A DNA stretch of 64,000 nucleotides from Apostichopus japonicus (GCF_037975245.1 NC_092572.1:31159989-31223988), one strand, 5' to 3'; numbered from the stretch's first letter, positions 21,080 to 34,565 are shown. A program made the numbers and translations. The notes: generated from the sequence alone by a model not told the origin.

Positions 21080-21860
21080 AGGTATAGTGCAAATAACACG
21101 AGGTATGTTACAAATAACATGAGGTATGGTACAAATAACATGAGGTATAGTACAAAAAACATGAGGTATGTTACAAATAACATGAGGTATGGTACAAATA
21201 ACATGAGGTACGGTACAAATAATATGAGGTATGGTACAAATAACATGAGGTATGGTACAAATAACATAAGGTATAGTACAAATAACATTAGGTATGGTAC
21301 AAATAACATGAGGTATAGTACAAAAAACATGAGGTATGTTACAAATAACATGAGGTATAGTACAAAAAACATTAGGTATGGTACAAATAACATGAGGTAC
21401 GGTGCAAATAACGTGAGGTAAGGTACAAATAACATGAGGTACGGTACAAATAATATGAGGTATGGTACAAATAACATGAGGTATGTTACAAATAACATGA
21501 GGTATGTTACAAATAACATGAGGTATGGTACAAATAACATGAGGTATGGTACAAATAACATGAAGTATGGTACAAATAACATGAGGTATGGTACAAATAA
21601 CATGAGGTATGTTACAAATAACATGAGGTATGTAACAAATAACATGAGGTATGTTACAAATAACATGAGGTATGGTACAAATAACATGAGGTATGGTACA
21701 AATAACATGAGGTATGGTACAAATAACATGAGGTATGTTACAAATAAAACCATGAGGTATGTTACAAATAACATGAGGTGTGTTACAAATAAAAACATGA
21801 GGTATGGTACAAATAACATGAGGAATGATACACATAACAGGAGGTTTGGTACAAATGAAT
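21080..21860. repeat. 21-bp satellite, about 37 units
   Basis: Unit GAGGTATGGTACAAATAACAT with occasional TT/AG variants and two 3-4 bp insertions near the right end. Because 21 is a multiple of three and the unit lacks stops in most frames, both strands stay open for hundreds of bases (heptads such as MRYGTNN, HVICTIP, LMLFVPY). There is no start context or splice signal to suggest translation. Confidence 0.92.
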
Positions 21861-23950
21861 GAAACTAAATGAAATATCCCTGCCATGCTCGTACTCCAGC
21901 TCTTTCGTCCTATTTCCTAATTATTCTTGTCCTTCTTTCTCTGCATTTAGACCCCTAACATGTGCTTTCCTTATAGAAGTAATTGCCTTGTGAATCAATA
22001 AAAATTCTCAATTTTAAAGTAGAGAATATTCAGACGGATGAATCCTTATCAAACAAAATGAATCTATCGGGCTTGCAATGTCTCTCTTTCACACCGTCTC
22101 AGTCAAAAATGTTTTATTGGTGAAAATATCGATGCATACTTTTCATCTCTAGAATCTTTACGTTGTGACGTCACTGTACGCAGTAATACAACAGTCAGTA
22201 AATTTAATCGGTTCTAATAGTTTCAGTTGTATTTTCATATTGATTATATTTCATTATTTTTTAGTTTAATGTATATATAAGTGACTGATATGAATGTGTG
22301 GGTCCAGCATATGAAACGGCAGATCTGTTTTTAACTTGAAACAAAGAAACAAGTGTATTTTTAAGGTAGATTTCGTCAATTAGATGTACTTTAACTTACT
22401 TTGAAAATTAAAGTAGAGATGACTACATTATAGGTCAACTTAAAGGTGTTAAATTTAAGGTTTTTATTTCATTTTCAAGAAACGTCTTTTTGTACCACCC
22501 TCTGTATGTACAGTACTATGAATAAGCAGCAGCATTATGATACAAAAATGGCAACGCGGGTGAATCTGAACTAATAATGGTTTAAAATATTTGCATTATT
22601 TCTTTCGTCTTTTGAATAACTAATAATGTGTATTTAAATAGGTTATTGAAGGAGCCTGGGCCAGATTGGGAGAAGAGGTGGGGTGTTCAAAGTAACTGGT
22701 AATGTGGTTGAGTTCTAAACAATTACCAGCCGGCAAATTAATAATTATATTCAAGCGCTGACAGTAGCAAAATGCAACATCCTGGCCTTGTACCCTCACA
22801 TGGTTCCTATTGTTTTTAGTACTCTTTCCACCAGAACAATTCAATACGTTTGTATGTTATAGTATAATATACGCTCTGATGTAGTTGAGTCAAATTATTC
22901 CTGATTCCAAGCCGAGTCCGACAACCACTTGGTTCGAGTATATGGTAGTCTCGAGTCTGAACAGAGTTCTAGAGAGATATGAGCAACGCAAACCAGGTCT
23001 GAGTCCAGCTAATACATAGAGACTAAGCAATGACGAGCTCATGCGGGTTTCTGCCTATACTAGTCTAATAGACACACAGGGCGTATCGGTTAAATACACA
23101 GACTATAGTCATTCATAACTTACAGGCCGTCGCCTCCGGGTCTAAATTTTCCCAGCCTTAGTTGGACAGAGAGAGTCAACTATTGCGAAACTGATTATTT
23201 GCATATGTAAAAACTTTCAATAAACAAACACAGAGGGTAAACTTAGAAAGAAAAACATCTGTGCAGGGTTTATTACATTTCATTATTTTTTCATTGTTAA
23301 CAGATCTCTACCAGACTATATTTAATTCTCCCTTGTGTCTCTTATTTTATGTGTTCATCATACAACTGCATTTCCAAAACTTTCATGTATCTCTACACGA
23401 TCAACAACACGATAGAAATATTCCATCTTAGACGGGGTGGGGGAGGGGGGGTAACCAATATGCTGCTTTGTGGGCTTAACAATATTTTGCTTTATTTTGG
23501 CCATTACGTCGATCCAACCACGATGTTCTGAGTTCTATCTTTGAATACTGCCCTCTTTTCCCTCCTCGTCATCCTCTCGTCCATGGTATCGATCTGATCA
23601 TCTCAGTGAGAGGTTCATCATTATGACGTCACTCAGTGTTTGATGACGTCACTCAGTGTTTGATGACGTCACTCATGTTTGATAACGGGTTTAAAACTAA
23701 GTATGTCTTCCCTGTAAAACTAATGTTTATATTCTTGTTATTTAGTCCGTGCATCTTACAGTGACGAGTCTGTCTCCTATATTGACTTTAGTGTGTTCAA
23801 TACAGATATGGTTTACCAGCCAGGAATAGTTTATTGCGATATCAGTGAAGATATATCATTCTATCTTATACATTTTTTGCTTCGCCATCTTATATTTTCC
23901 TGAAATTCATTTTCAAAATCTCATGAATATTATATTTTTCTTCCTTTCAG
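21861..23950. other. distal part of the 15.1-kb host intron
   Basis: No exon or transposon was recognised. It includes a short tandem block GATGACGTCACTCAGTGTTT repeated three times at about 23620-23680. Confidence 0.5.
23618..23685. promoter_or_regulatory. triple TGACGTCA (CRE-like) tandem
   Basis: Three TGACGTCA octamers at 21-22 bp spacing, each followed by CTCA(G)TGTTTGA. The octamer matches the CREB/ATF consensus. It lies 280 bp upstream of a host exon. Function is not shown. Confidence 0.35.
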
Positions 23951-23986
23951 GCCTGTGACGATAGGGGCAATCTACCAGGAGAAGAG
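23951..23986 (+). CDS. host gene, 36-bp micro-exon
   Basis: Acceptor TTCCTTTCAG and donor GTAAGA around exactly 12 codons, ACDDRGNLPGEE, phase 0 at both ends. It joins TGQWQ of the previous exon to GFNEMS of the next. Confidence 0.65.
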
Positions 23987-26792
23987 GTAAGAGAGACATA
24001 GCTTCATGTTCCTGTTAATTAGTAACGATAATGTTAATAACAGACAGAAAGAGGTATTAATTAATGTTGAACAAATAAATAAGACAAAAGAGTATGATAC
24101 TTTGTCCCTCATCAGGGGGAATCATTTATAATTGTCGTGTATCGAACTGGAACAGGGAATTTAGGTAGGCCAGTTACAAGTTTATATCTGGCAATGATGA
24201 TAGCACTGTTCTAACTGACAAGTTTAGATGCGGCCTAAATAATCTTCCTTCCGCAAGCACCAAATCAGAAGGTTATTGTTTCTTTCTTTTTATTCAAATT
24301 TGTTTCATTATATGTAAAGACACCTGACTAGTCCAGCTAACAAACAATCTTCTTATTTTTTTTTGCATCGAACTATGTCTTCCTTTTCTAGAATTAACAT
24401 GGAGCTGTTTTCATGGCATGTTATATCTAAATGACTGAGGCCCTATTAATGTTCAGTTAGCTTACACGTACAGCTATGATTGTTTGGGCGTAGTGGTAAT
24501 AACGAATACTGGGTTTATATAGTCACCATGCAGAAGACGGATGGGTTGACGTGATGAAGTATTTCTGTTGAAAGGCAGAAAAATAGCGGCTTGTAGTTCA
24601 ATTGTTTGAAGGCCGATGGAGGAAGGATTCATCCGTTATTTGTTATCCAAACTTTGATGAAGATGTATATCACCCCCCCCCCTCCCCAACCACCAGCAAC
24701 ATGGACGCATATTAAACGTCTTTAAACCGCTAACAAATGTAACAATATTTTCATATACAGCTGCCATATTTCCCTTTGAGCGTCCGTACTGCCTTCGTTT
24801 TTTAATTTAGAATCGCTATACTGATACTGTACAGAGAAACTAACAATCTAGAAAGAAACTTTTAGAAAAGTAATCTGGCTCACAATTTCTTGTTTTGGAT
24901 GTTACTATATGCCTTGTAGCTGCAAACTTACAGGTTCCCAGACATTGGTACTATGGTAACCACAGATGCCCGGATGCTGTGGGAATGGGATGGCAGTGTA
25001 TTATGATCGCGAATAATTTTGAGAGGAACAGTGATTTTCAACCATATTTGTGTATATTTTCGCATTGGGGTCCTGGGACGCCATACAAAATACTTTAAAA
25101 AAAACATGATATCAGGATTTGTTTAGACTTCGTAGGCACTATGCCTCCGGGTCCAACTAGACCACTGACCATGGATATTAAGCGGGCACTTGACCGTTGG
25201 AACATTCACAGGGCAACGCTTCAGACCCATTGAACATTGGTCTGAGACCGCCTGCCCCCCCCCACTCCCACCCCCACCCGTCCCCCCACCCCACCCGTCC
25301 CCCACCCCCACCCGTCCCCCTGTTCATTTCTAACCTGTGTTATTGGGACTAGTTTGTAAATCACCATAGACCTAAAATCTGAATGATTTATCGTTAATGA
25401 AATTATATAGTTTTCGTGAACAAGGTAACACTAGCAAGCAAGACTCTGTCTTGCGCACTATAATGTGCATATAAAATTAACGCCTAAACTGTTAATATTC
25501 CTTTACTGAAAACAAATGCTGCTAACTATAATAACACAAGTTCTGCCATAACAAAACATAAGAGCAGAACCCGATCTAGAATGGTCAAGAGAACCAACTA
25601 AAATAACGATCCCGTTAGATGTCAAGAATGGTGACGTCATGAAATTTCCTAATTAAAGGAACAGCAGTATAAACGTCAGATAGTGACACAGCCTACCCAA
25701 CATTGTACTTAACCTTTAAACAAAGTTTAATCAAATTGGTTTCAAAGTTCTAGAGGAAGAAGGGTGAGGGGTGGGTCCAGCTGGGAATATATAAACCACA
25801 TTTATGGATCAAACTCAGGTTACCTTTAGAATGAAGTATACTGGTCATTTTAACACCCTAAGAATGCTGCACCCTTCACCAACTATTGATCTTTGTAATG
25901 CATAATCACGTGAGTCAATGTCCAGTTTGATTTGTCTCCTACATTTTTGAATTCTTTGGAAAAGCACATAATGAGAAATGAGTGACCTGGATTGGTTTCT
26001 GTAACGATTACATTAATGTTTGGAGGAATTGTCGAACTTTCATAATGATGAGAATGATAAACTCTGTAGGTCAATTGAAAATGGTTACTCAGCTTGACAG
26101 GATCAACTTATAAACAGGACGGAACATTTCCCTGCATCGCACCAATGTGTGATAGTACATTGGGTTGTATTGATTGAGTCATCGTGATATCAAGGGGAAA
26201 TCCCCTGAATATGTCATTTGATGGTTACCGGCAGGGAAGATGATGGGGTGTGGAGATAAGTAAACTGATTCTTGTAATGTAATACTGTTTTATACAGAAA
26301 TCAATTGTATAGATTGGGAGAGGATTAGATCCTTGTGCTTTGAGTCAATAATTGTTGACGTAAACTATTCAATTTTGTTACTTATATACTTATTTTTAAT
26401 ATTTCAAGCAAACAGTAGAACTTTTCTATAGAATCCAACCTTCGCAAATCAGTCCTTTCAAGCATGGAGTCAAAGCGACCACAGCATTAGTGACCTTGGT
26501 TTCATGGATTTAGGCTTCATGTGTATATCATGTTCGGTACTAAAATATTCGCAGGACGAACTCGTTAGATGTCCTAAAATAAAAACAGAATTAATAATAA
26601 TAAACAGGACAACAATTTTCAAGAAATTTGAAAACATGCAAAGTTTAATGTAACATGAATCGATTTATCTGAAATAACACTTTTAACATGGATGCTTATG
26701 ATGAATATTTACAACATTTTACAATACTGCATCATCTTTGTTTCTGTATTACCTTATTTATATTCATTACTTATATTTTTCCTCTTGTTTAG
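23987..26792. other. host intron, 2.8 kb
   Basis: No exon or transposon was recognised. It includes a C-rich stretch at 25254-25322 (repeats of CCCACCCGTCCCC). Confidence 0.5.
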
Positions 26793-26857
26793 GGATTCAA
26801 TGAGATGAGTTATCAGTTGAGCTTGGAGGACTTCAACCGGGCAAGGCGCAAGTAACT
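26793..26857 (+). CDS. host gene, last coding exon
   Basis: Acceptor CCTCTTGTTTAG, then 20 codons GFNEMSYQLSLEDFNRARRK, TAA at 26853-26855, and a GTAAGT donor two bases later. The stop sits within 55 nt of the last junction, so the transcript should not trigger nonsense decay. The basic C-terminus is notable. The protein family is not recognised. Confidence 0.65.
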
Positions 26858-27354
26858 GTAAGTCAATACAGCTGAATACTCTCTACCTTATTATTTAACA
26901 TTGTATTTGTTAACAGTGATTGTCTGCTAGTTTTAGTTGTAAAATCTTAATATATTAAAATTAATCTCAATCAATAACCAGAATTAGTATTCCTATATCT
27001 GTGATTATCTATTGTTATCCGGTCACTAATATAATTTGCTTCAACTATAATTGGTTTTTATTATATTTTTCCTTCACATAGCAAATCCCTGATTAATGTA
27101 TGGAAATGATTGATAAGTTCCTTCCATTAACAGAAACATAGTTGGCTTGTGTCCCGTGTCGAGGTGTTTTGTTTATCTGGTTGGTTTAATTACTGGTTGG
27201 CTCATGGTACTGCTGGTGCTTTTGCCGGAGTAGGAGGTTGCTTATAGGTATCACTTCCCCATTATTTTACTAATAAGTAGTACACGTTGTTCGACCCGTT
27301 AATTATGATACAATATAACCTAATATTTATCATTATATTATCTTTATATTACAG

Positions 27355-27700
27355 CTCAATGCAAAATGAAGCAGGACTGTGACGTCATTCACTCAATCCT
27401 CAAATTGATGGCAGTAATCTCAGTGAGAAAGGATCTAATAAAGAGATTAGGTTGTAAACTGTTAACATCTCCCAAATAGTACAAACAGTTCCAGATAGAG
27501 CTCCAGTATAATACACATGCAACTAGTCTTGTATTATTGTGACGTCATCAAATGCCTATATTCTCAAGACAATGGACTGGTGACTTGGTGAAGACTGTAA
27601 CTTTTACATTCATTGTAAATGGACCTTGTAGAGAGATAAGGTTGTACAATAATATTAATAAACACTTATCCAATAAAGAAGTGAAGTTTGAAAGATAACT
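27355..27700 (+). other. host gene 3'UTR exon and poly(A) signal
   Basis: Begins after TTATATTACAG. AATAAA occurs at about 27656 and 27672. The exon contains two TGACGTCA octamers. The end is approximate. Confidence 0.5.
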
Positions 27701-28942
27701 GTTCAATTTACATTTTGTTTTAAAGGCTTACTTTAAGCGGAATTTCAGTCTTTAAATGTTATTATCTACAAAGGCGTGTTGTTAATATTTCTTCAACTTT
27801 TCTGGTTTGGTAAGATAAATGTCTGGAATACTCCTTTCATGTTACATTGCTGATGACGTCAGCCCCTTACTACAGGCCTAAATATTCATGTTAAAAATGT
27901 GATTTAAACATTTGAATACCTCAACAAAATCAAGTTTTGTAACTTCGTTCTTAAACCATAGCATAGTTAGATGATTTTCAACTACATTTGTCCATGTCGA
28001 ATGTGTACTTCAATGTTAACATGTTATTTGAGGCCATAAAAGTCTTCTCATCCCATTGAGTGTTGTGTTGTATTTGATGAACTGATATAACTGTCTCCGT
28101 ATTATGTTATATAGTCCAGTTAACTTTACTGATGAACTCAGCTGTTTAAAGTAACATGTCTCAAAATTAAACACAATGTTATAGTAAAAGCAGTCTAGAC
28201 TGAAAGCCAGTGGTCTACAACATAACAACATTAATGTTGTGCTTAAAGTCATACTTTAATATGCTATATATTCAACTACTCAGTTTTGTGCGCTAAAGTG
28301 TTAAAATGTAATTTGTTAGGTTTTGTTAGTCACATTGCTGTCGTTCGGGAGACTAGATGGGTGGGTAATGGGGAGATAAATGTTACCCTGTGACCATTTC
28401 TAAATCTGATGTATATGTTGCTAAAGATTGTTATGAGTACACTGTCCACTATCTATCTCATATTGAGAGGCAGCAACCTCATCTTCGCCACCAACTGATA
28501 TAGTATGGTGCACACCGATAACTAAGTTTAAGATACAATTAACAAAGGTACTTGTTTTCTCTCTTGAATTCAGCTTTATGAAGTTTAAAACTAAACGATG
28601 ACAGGGAAGTAGCCTACATGTTAGAAAGAATGAGTAATTATGAAAGACTCGTCCACTATTAATTAAGATATATTACCCACCTATTAGGCGGGTTTAACCT
28701 CAGATAATATGCATAATTTGAATTTATTGCAAGCGTTTTCTTTCTTTTTTCGAAGAAGGGGATGGGGTGTCTATAGTACATTTTCTCCATCCCATCAAGA
28801 GACTGAGTTAACGTTGTATACTGTTAATAACTCCAAATACTACAAAGAACTCCAAACAAAGATTCGATACAGTACATGATCATACAGGCTACTAAGTATG
28901 TTATTGTAAAGTGTACAACAAGAAGATCTTACGTTTTATTAC
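27701..28942. other. spacer downstream of host gene
   Basis: No feature recognised beyond AT-rich single-copy-looking sequence. Confidence 0.4.
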
Positions 28943-29417
28943 CATAGGCGTAGGAGCCTAATTTGATTTGGGGGGGCTGTAACGACTTGCCCGAAAAATA
29001 TAACCAAAATTTTTCGCGCGCTCCGCGCGCGTTCAACACCTTAATGTGCATATCATATGGGCATTCATCGGTTATTACATCACATGCCTTAACCGATGAA
29101 TGCCTATATGATATGCACACTAAGATGTTGAACGCGCGGAAAATTCGGGTTATATTTTCCGTGTTATTACCCTGCCATATTGTTTAACCATTGAAAAACA
29201 CATTGCAAATTATTCTTCTTTCAGTAGGTGCCCGAAAAATTCTCAGCATATTGCCCGAATTTGCACACAAAGAAAATTGAAAAACACATTGCAAATTTTC
29301 TTCTTTCAGTAGGTGCCCGAAGAATTCTCAGCATATTGCCCGAATTTTCACCAAAAATTTTGGTTGGGGGGAGGCTGCAGCCCCCCCCCCCCCCGCCCCC
29401 CGCCTCCTACGCCTATG
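28943..29417. mobile_element. 475-bp foldback hAT-type element (family C, copy 1)
   Basis: TIRs CATAGGCGTAGGAGCC and CATAGGCGTAGGAGGC. Perfect 8-bp target duplication TTTATTAC (28935-28942, 29418-29425). The centre holds a hairpin in which GTGCATATCATATGGGCATT pairs with the mirrored copy at about 29095-29122. A second copy of the CCCGAAAATTCTCAGCATAT segment is tandem near the right end. G- and C-runs flank the interior. Confidence 0.9.
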
Positions 29418-31480
29418 TTTATTACCCACATTACTGCTCACAAATACTTTCTTTTCTAACTTTTAATTTATTTGCTCTTCAAGCCAAATTCAAATTACTA
29501 AGAGCCAAATAAACTATTAATGACGTCATCCATCACCCACTACGTCATCAGTATAGGAGACTATTTATCTCTTGGATGTTAACTATTGAGAGAGGGAAGA
29601 GAGAGAGCACAATCCCTATCTTACTCTCTGTGTGTATGTGGAGGGGCGGGCGGGGGGGGGGTGTTGGTGGTGTTAGATGACTGATCCACCACATTGGTGA
29701 TCAAGTAGATGTTATTGTATTCATTTGCACCACCACCAAAACGCTAATCTGTAGAATGGGAATTAAATGGTTATTTACAGTATTTTACACCCCAATATGT
29801 TACAAAGTCTTCGTTAATTGCGGAAGTAAAGAGAAAAGGTTGTTCCACGCACTTCTCGTGTGCAGGGTATAACATCCTTTATTGGTCCAATTTTATGTAA
29901 TGTTATGATTCATCCCAATTCCAGACCCCTATCTCCACCTTCCAACCCCCCCCCCCCCGACAAACACCTTACTACTCAGAAAGTTAATTACAAGCCTGAT
30001 TCTGTTAGTATTTCTATACTATTTTTACGCAGGCATGTTTGGAATGCTTTGGTTTAAATCTGTACATAATGTATCCACATACACTCGGTAACTAAGAGTG
30101 AATGATTACACTTTATCTTTGTTCATCCTTTTGCTACATTTTGATTTAAACTGTGACGTTTCGGTTACGTAATGTCTAACAAGAGTAGAGTCACCTTAAT
30201 TGTGTCAATGCTAAGACTAAATGACATTCACTGGTTATCTACAATACCATTGTGTTATTTAACTGAACTACAAGAACTTAGAGGTGATATTAATTAATAT
30301 CTGTGATATGTTATTTTTCTAAGACAGCATTTCTTCATGTTTGTTGGTTCCAATGTATTATTGTTCTTAACTTGAAGACAGTTAGATGACATGACTGTGA
30401 CGTCATATCATATGATTGAAATAACAAATGTATATTCTGTATTGTAAGTAACTGAGACTTAACTTAATCGATCAATACTTTTCATTGTATTCTTTAATTA
30501 TTATTTTAATTTTTGCTTTATAATTTTTCCATTGATTTATAATCTGTCCGTTTCAAATCATCATCTTAATAATTAAGTTTATTGTTATTAACTTTACGTC
30601 ATATCCTATTTGTTATATTGACTGATTCCATCAGCGTACGAAGAATATAACATGAACGCTCAAAATAGTTCACCGATAAACAAACATACCGAAGTTACTA
30701 TTTAGTGTTAACACTAACATTTCATTAGTAAGAGTCAAGTTAAGGATGCTTTGATCATGCGCAATTAGTTTAATCTCTCCAGGTATGATAACAAGAAATT
30801 AATTAGATAGAGGTTCCTATTATTTTTAGGGCTTTTAATGGATATCATATTCTTATTTTTCATTTGCTTACTCTTAAATTTTGCTACATTTTGAAAAACA
30901 GTCTGTTGAAGTGTTGGTTATGTTTGACTCAAATGAGACTGTAACGTTGATTATCTTAAAGAGGAAAGAGGAGCATTGACATTAGACTTATTAAAGAGAA
31001 TCATATACTAAGCATACTGGTGAAATGTCTATCCAATTCCTACATTACGTTTTGGAGATATCGATAGCTAAGATTGTAACAGATTGTACCAAAAGTGAAC
31101 TTGAAGCAAACAAGTGTGATGTCTTAGTTGCACACTGACGGCAAAATGTTCCATTTTTCTTATGTTTTTACTTCTGTAATTTGACTTTGGATTAGAAAGG
31201 ATCCCAACTTTCCTTTTGGTATGTGATGATGACAATATCCATTAATTGTAAATACACATAGTTTAGTGCATACCAAGTTTGATTCCTTATCGAAGACAAA
31301 GGAATATACGATGGTGATGGCGTGTAAGTGTAAGTGTGCGTCTGTGACACTTGCTTGAGTCCGTGATAACTCAACAACGGAGTGATGCATATTTGTCATA
31401 CTTGTTATGTAGATGTATTATAGTAAGAAGGTGTGCCCAATTTTTGTAGCGCTGACCTTATGAATATTAATAAGGTTATG
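29418..31480. other. gene-free spacer
   Basis: No exon or mobile element is supported. It contains a G-rich stretch at 29641-29662 and a C-run at 29946. Confidence 0.4.
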
Positions 31481-31489
31481 GGGTCAAAC

Positions 31490-32070
31490 GTACAAAGTTT
31501 TACATTGCAATAACTCCGCAACCCGAAGTCGGATTGCAGCCAAAGTTGGTATACAGTTGCTGGTTAATGTCTGTGCCCCCAAAAATTCCGGACCCATTTT
31601 TGAGCTGGTGGAACCAAATTTGATTTCCAACTAAAATGCATTTTGAGGCAACTTCTCTGGGCCCGAATTTTTGGGGCCCAATATTTTGGGACCATCTGAG
31701 CCCACATTTTTTTCTCCATTGCAACAACACCGCAACCGTCAGTCGGGTTGAAGCTAAACTTGGTAAACGTTGGTTAATATCTGCTACATGTAGGCCATCT
31801 GGATCCCAATAATTCCGGGCCCATTTTTTTTGCCGGCATGGTTTAACTTTTATTTTCAACTCAAATGCATTTTGGGACAAGTTCTTTGGGCCCGAATTTG
31901 TGGGCGCAATATTTTTGGGACCATTTGAGGGCAAAATTTTATTGGGCCCAATTTTCGGGAAGGGCCAACATTTTTTATTGCAAGAACTCTACAACCTTTA
32001 AGTATATCTGATTGTATCCAAACTTGGAATACAGTTGTTGGTTAGTAACTGGTACATGTAGGCATAAATA
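31490..32070. repeat. three diverged 215-260 bp tandem units
   Basis: Units share CAATAACTCCGCAACC, AGTTGGTATACAGTTG and GGTTAAT, and the TTGGGCCCGAATTT/GGGCCCAATATTTT blocks. One strand is open for 144 codons, but this reflects the repeat, not a recognised protein. Confidence 0.65.
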
Positions 32071-32435
32071 TTATGATATGAGTCATGGCATAAAACACTT
32101 TAATATTCACATACCAAGGAACCATAATGACCGTTGGGCTCTTGTTAATATTTTATCGGCTTCATTTACCCTACGTTGTTATTATAGTCCTAAGTAAAGC
32201 CTCAGCTTTTTAAGACAATATGATCACGTGAGCTTACATAATTTAACAAGATTGATTATGATAATTAATGCTGATAATGTTCTGTACATTAAGTAAGCCT
32301 TATATGCAATGGTATGCTCTCTGTGTTTCACTTTTCATTTCAAGTTTTCCTTAAAGTGTTTTAGTTTACTGCATCTTTTAAAGTTTCAACTTGTTTGTGA
32401 GACTAAAGGGGAATCAAAGCAACGATTATTTTAAT

Positions 32436-33075
32436 GTTATGTGAAAGGTAAGATATCGATCATTGTGATATTATGTGATAGGTAAGATATCGATCAATGT
32501 GATATTATGTGATAGGTAAGATATCGATCATTGTGATATTATGTGATAGGTAAGATATCGATCAATGTGATATTATGTGATAGGTAAGATATCGATCATT
32601 GTGATATTATGTGATAGGTAAGATATCGATCATTGTGATATTATGTAATAGGTAAGCTATTGATCATATTTAATGTTATATGATAGGTAAGCTAACAATC
32701 ATATTTAATGTTATATGATAGGTAAGCTATTGATCATATTTAATGTTATATGATAGGTAAGCTATTGATCATTTTAATATGATGTGATAGGTAAACTATC
32801 GATCATTTCAATATTATGTGATAGGTAAGCTATTGATCATTTTAATATGGTGTGATAGGTAAGCTATTGATCATTGTAATATTATGTGATAGGTAAACTA
32901 TCGCTCATTGTAATATTATGTGATAGGTAAGCTATCAATCATTGTAATATTATGTGATAGGTAAGATATCGATCATTGTAATATTATATGATAGGTAAGC
33001 TATCGATCATTGTAATATTATGTGATAGGTAAGCTATCGATCATTGTAATATTATGTGAGAGGTAAACTATCGAT
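32436..33075. repeat. 34-36 bp minisatellite, about 18 units
   Basis: Unit TGTGATAGGTAAGATATCGA plus TCATTGTGATATTA. The array changes from a GATATC-containing variant on the left, through AGCTATTGATCATATTTAA in the middle, to AGCTATCGATCATTGTAATA on the right. Confidence 0.9.
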
Positions 33076-33079
33076 GAGC

Positions 33080-34565
33080 AAGTCACATTAGGTCACGTAC
33101 GCATTTGACAAAAAATTATTTTAAGTTTGGAGATTTTCTCTCATATTTGTAAAGATACAAAACTCGTAGATTTGAATAAGTTTTGAAATTTTACATTTGT
33201 CTTCATTAATTGCTTCATTAACAGTCTACTTTAATAAGGTATATGAGCAGAACTTTAACAAGTTATTCTTTTAGCATTACATAATTTCGTCGTAGTAAAG
33301 CTGATAATATTATGTGTATATCAAGTAATCCTTAAATACAAAGATCGGCTCTGTATAGTATATACTCTTCATGTTATTCTTTCATTGTTATTTTAATGCA
33401 CTTTATAAATGATTCTACTCGCTTCATTTTATTTCAGATGTTCTTTTTATTTCTTTATATGCCAATATTTTCCTTCGATTTATAACATTTCTAAGACTGC
33501 ATCTAATACTTACTCTAATTATTGTTATATTTAGTAATTAATTATTAGATTGCATTCTACTTCATCCATTTATTAATTTTATTTTCTTTTAAGATTTAGT
33601 TGCTTCCTTTCATTACTCCTATTTCTATTTTATGAATCAATCTTTGATATTACTCACGAGTAATACAGTGAATATTAAAAGAATATTGTTAAATGTTATC
33701 ATAATAACAATGACTGGCTGTCTACCGTTATACCACTGATTGTGTTACTCAAAATCATACTAAAGCATTGTCTTAGAGATGACACTAATTGATAACAGTG
33801 ACATGTTTTGTTTTTAATCCAGTTTTTGTTCCATTATTTTGTTCTCTAATGATGTTGCTTTAAAGACAATAGGAACATGTGATTTTGACGTATTATAGTA
33901 GGACTTTAACAATAGTAACGAAGATAATGTTCTGTATATTTAACATTAACCTTAAATGCAATGATCGGCTCTCCATACATATCTTTCATTCTTCTTGTAT
34001 CATTATTTTGCTTCTTCTTATTAATGGGACTGGTTGATGATTAATGAATATCCATGATCTATTCATTGTAATTCAGTTTTTTTGTCGTATTTGCATTAAC
34101 GCAATTAGATGTTATGAAACCATAAAGTTTACCAATATTACTCAACCCCCGTCCCGCATAACTGAATATAAGTACATTATACTATACCAACACCGACTAA
34201 CAGATAAATATGGAAGAAATCATTGCGTTGCAGTATCTGTTTATGATATTAGATATTCCCAAAGAAATAATTATTCCTTTCCTTTTTATTGTACTTGGTA
34301 TCTTCCTTATTCTGCATGTTTGTACAAATATATAAATTTTGCAACCAACCACACTTGTTCCCTTTGAGGCGATCCTGGTCTCTCATTGTGATACAATTAC
34401 AAACAATTTATCCCATCTATATGTTAATATATCATAAGTTCATATCGTATAATCGTATAATGAAATTATTGATATTGTAATGCCAATGGAAGCAATAAAA
34501 GAAAACTAATCAGATAAATATTGTCAACAGTGTTATCTCTGTGTAACAATTGTAGTCTATATACT
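33080..34565. other. gene-free AT-rich spacer
   Basis: No exon or repeat family recognised. Confidence 0.4.

Noticed and set aside
21080-21860. CRISPR array
   Set aside because: Units are contiguous without unique spacers, and the genome is eukaryotic. The 34-bp and 59-bp arrays are rejected for the same reason.
20992-21886. Minus-strand frames of 275 and 293 codons with heptad repeats
   Set aside because: They are produced by the 21-bp satellite, whose period is a multiple of three. Both strands and several frames are open, and there is no start or splice context.
31500-31934. 144-codon minus-strand frame with GPKN/GPQKFGP motifs
   Set aside because: It coincides with three diverged tandem units. 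The motifs follow the DNA repeat and no family is recognised.
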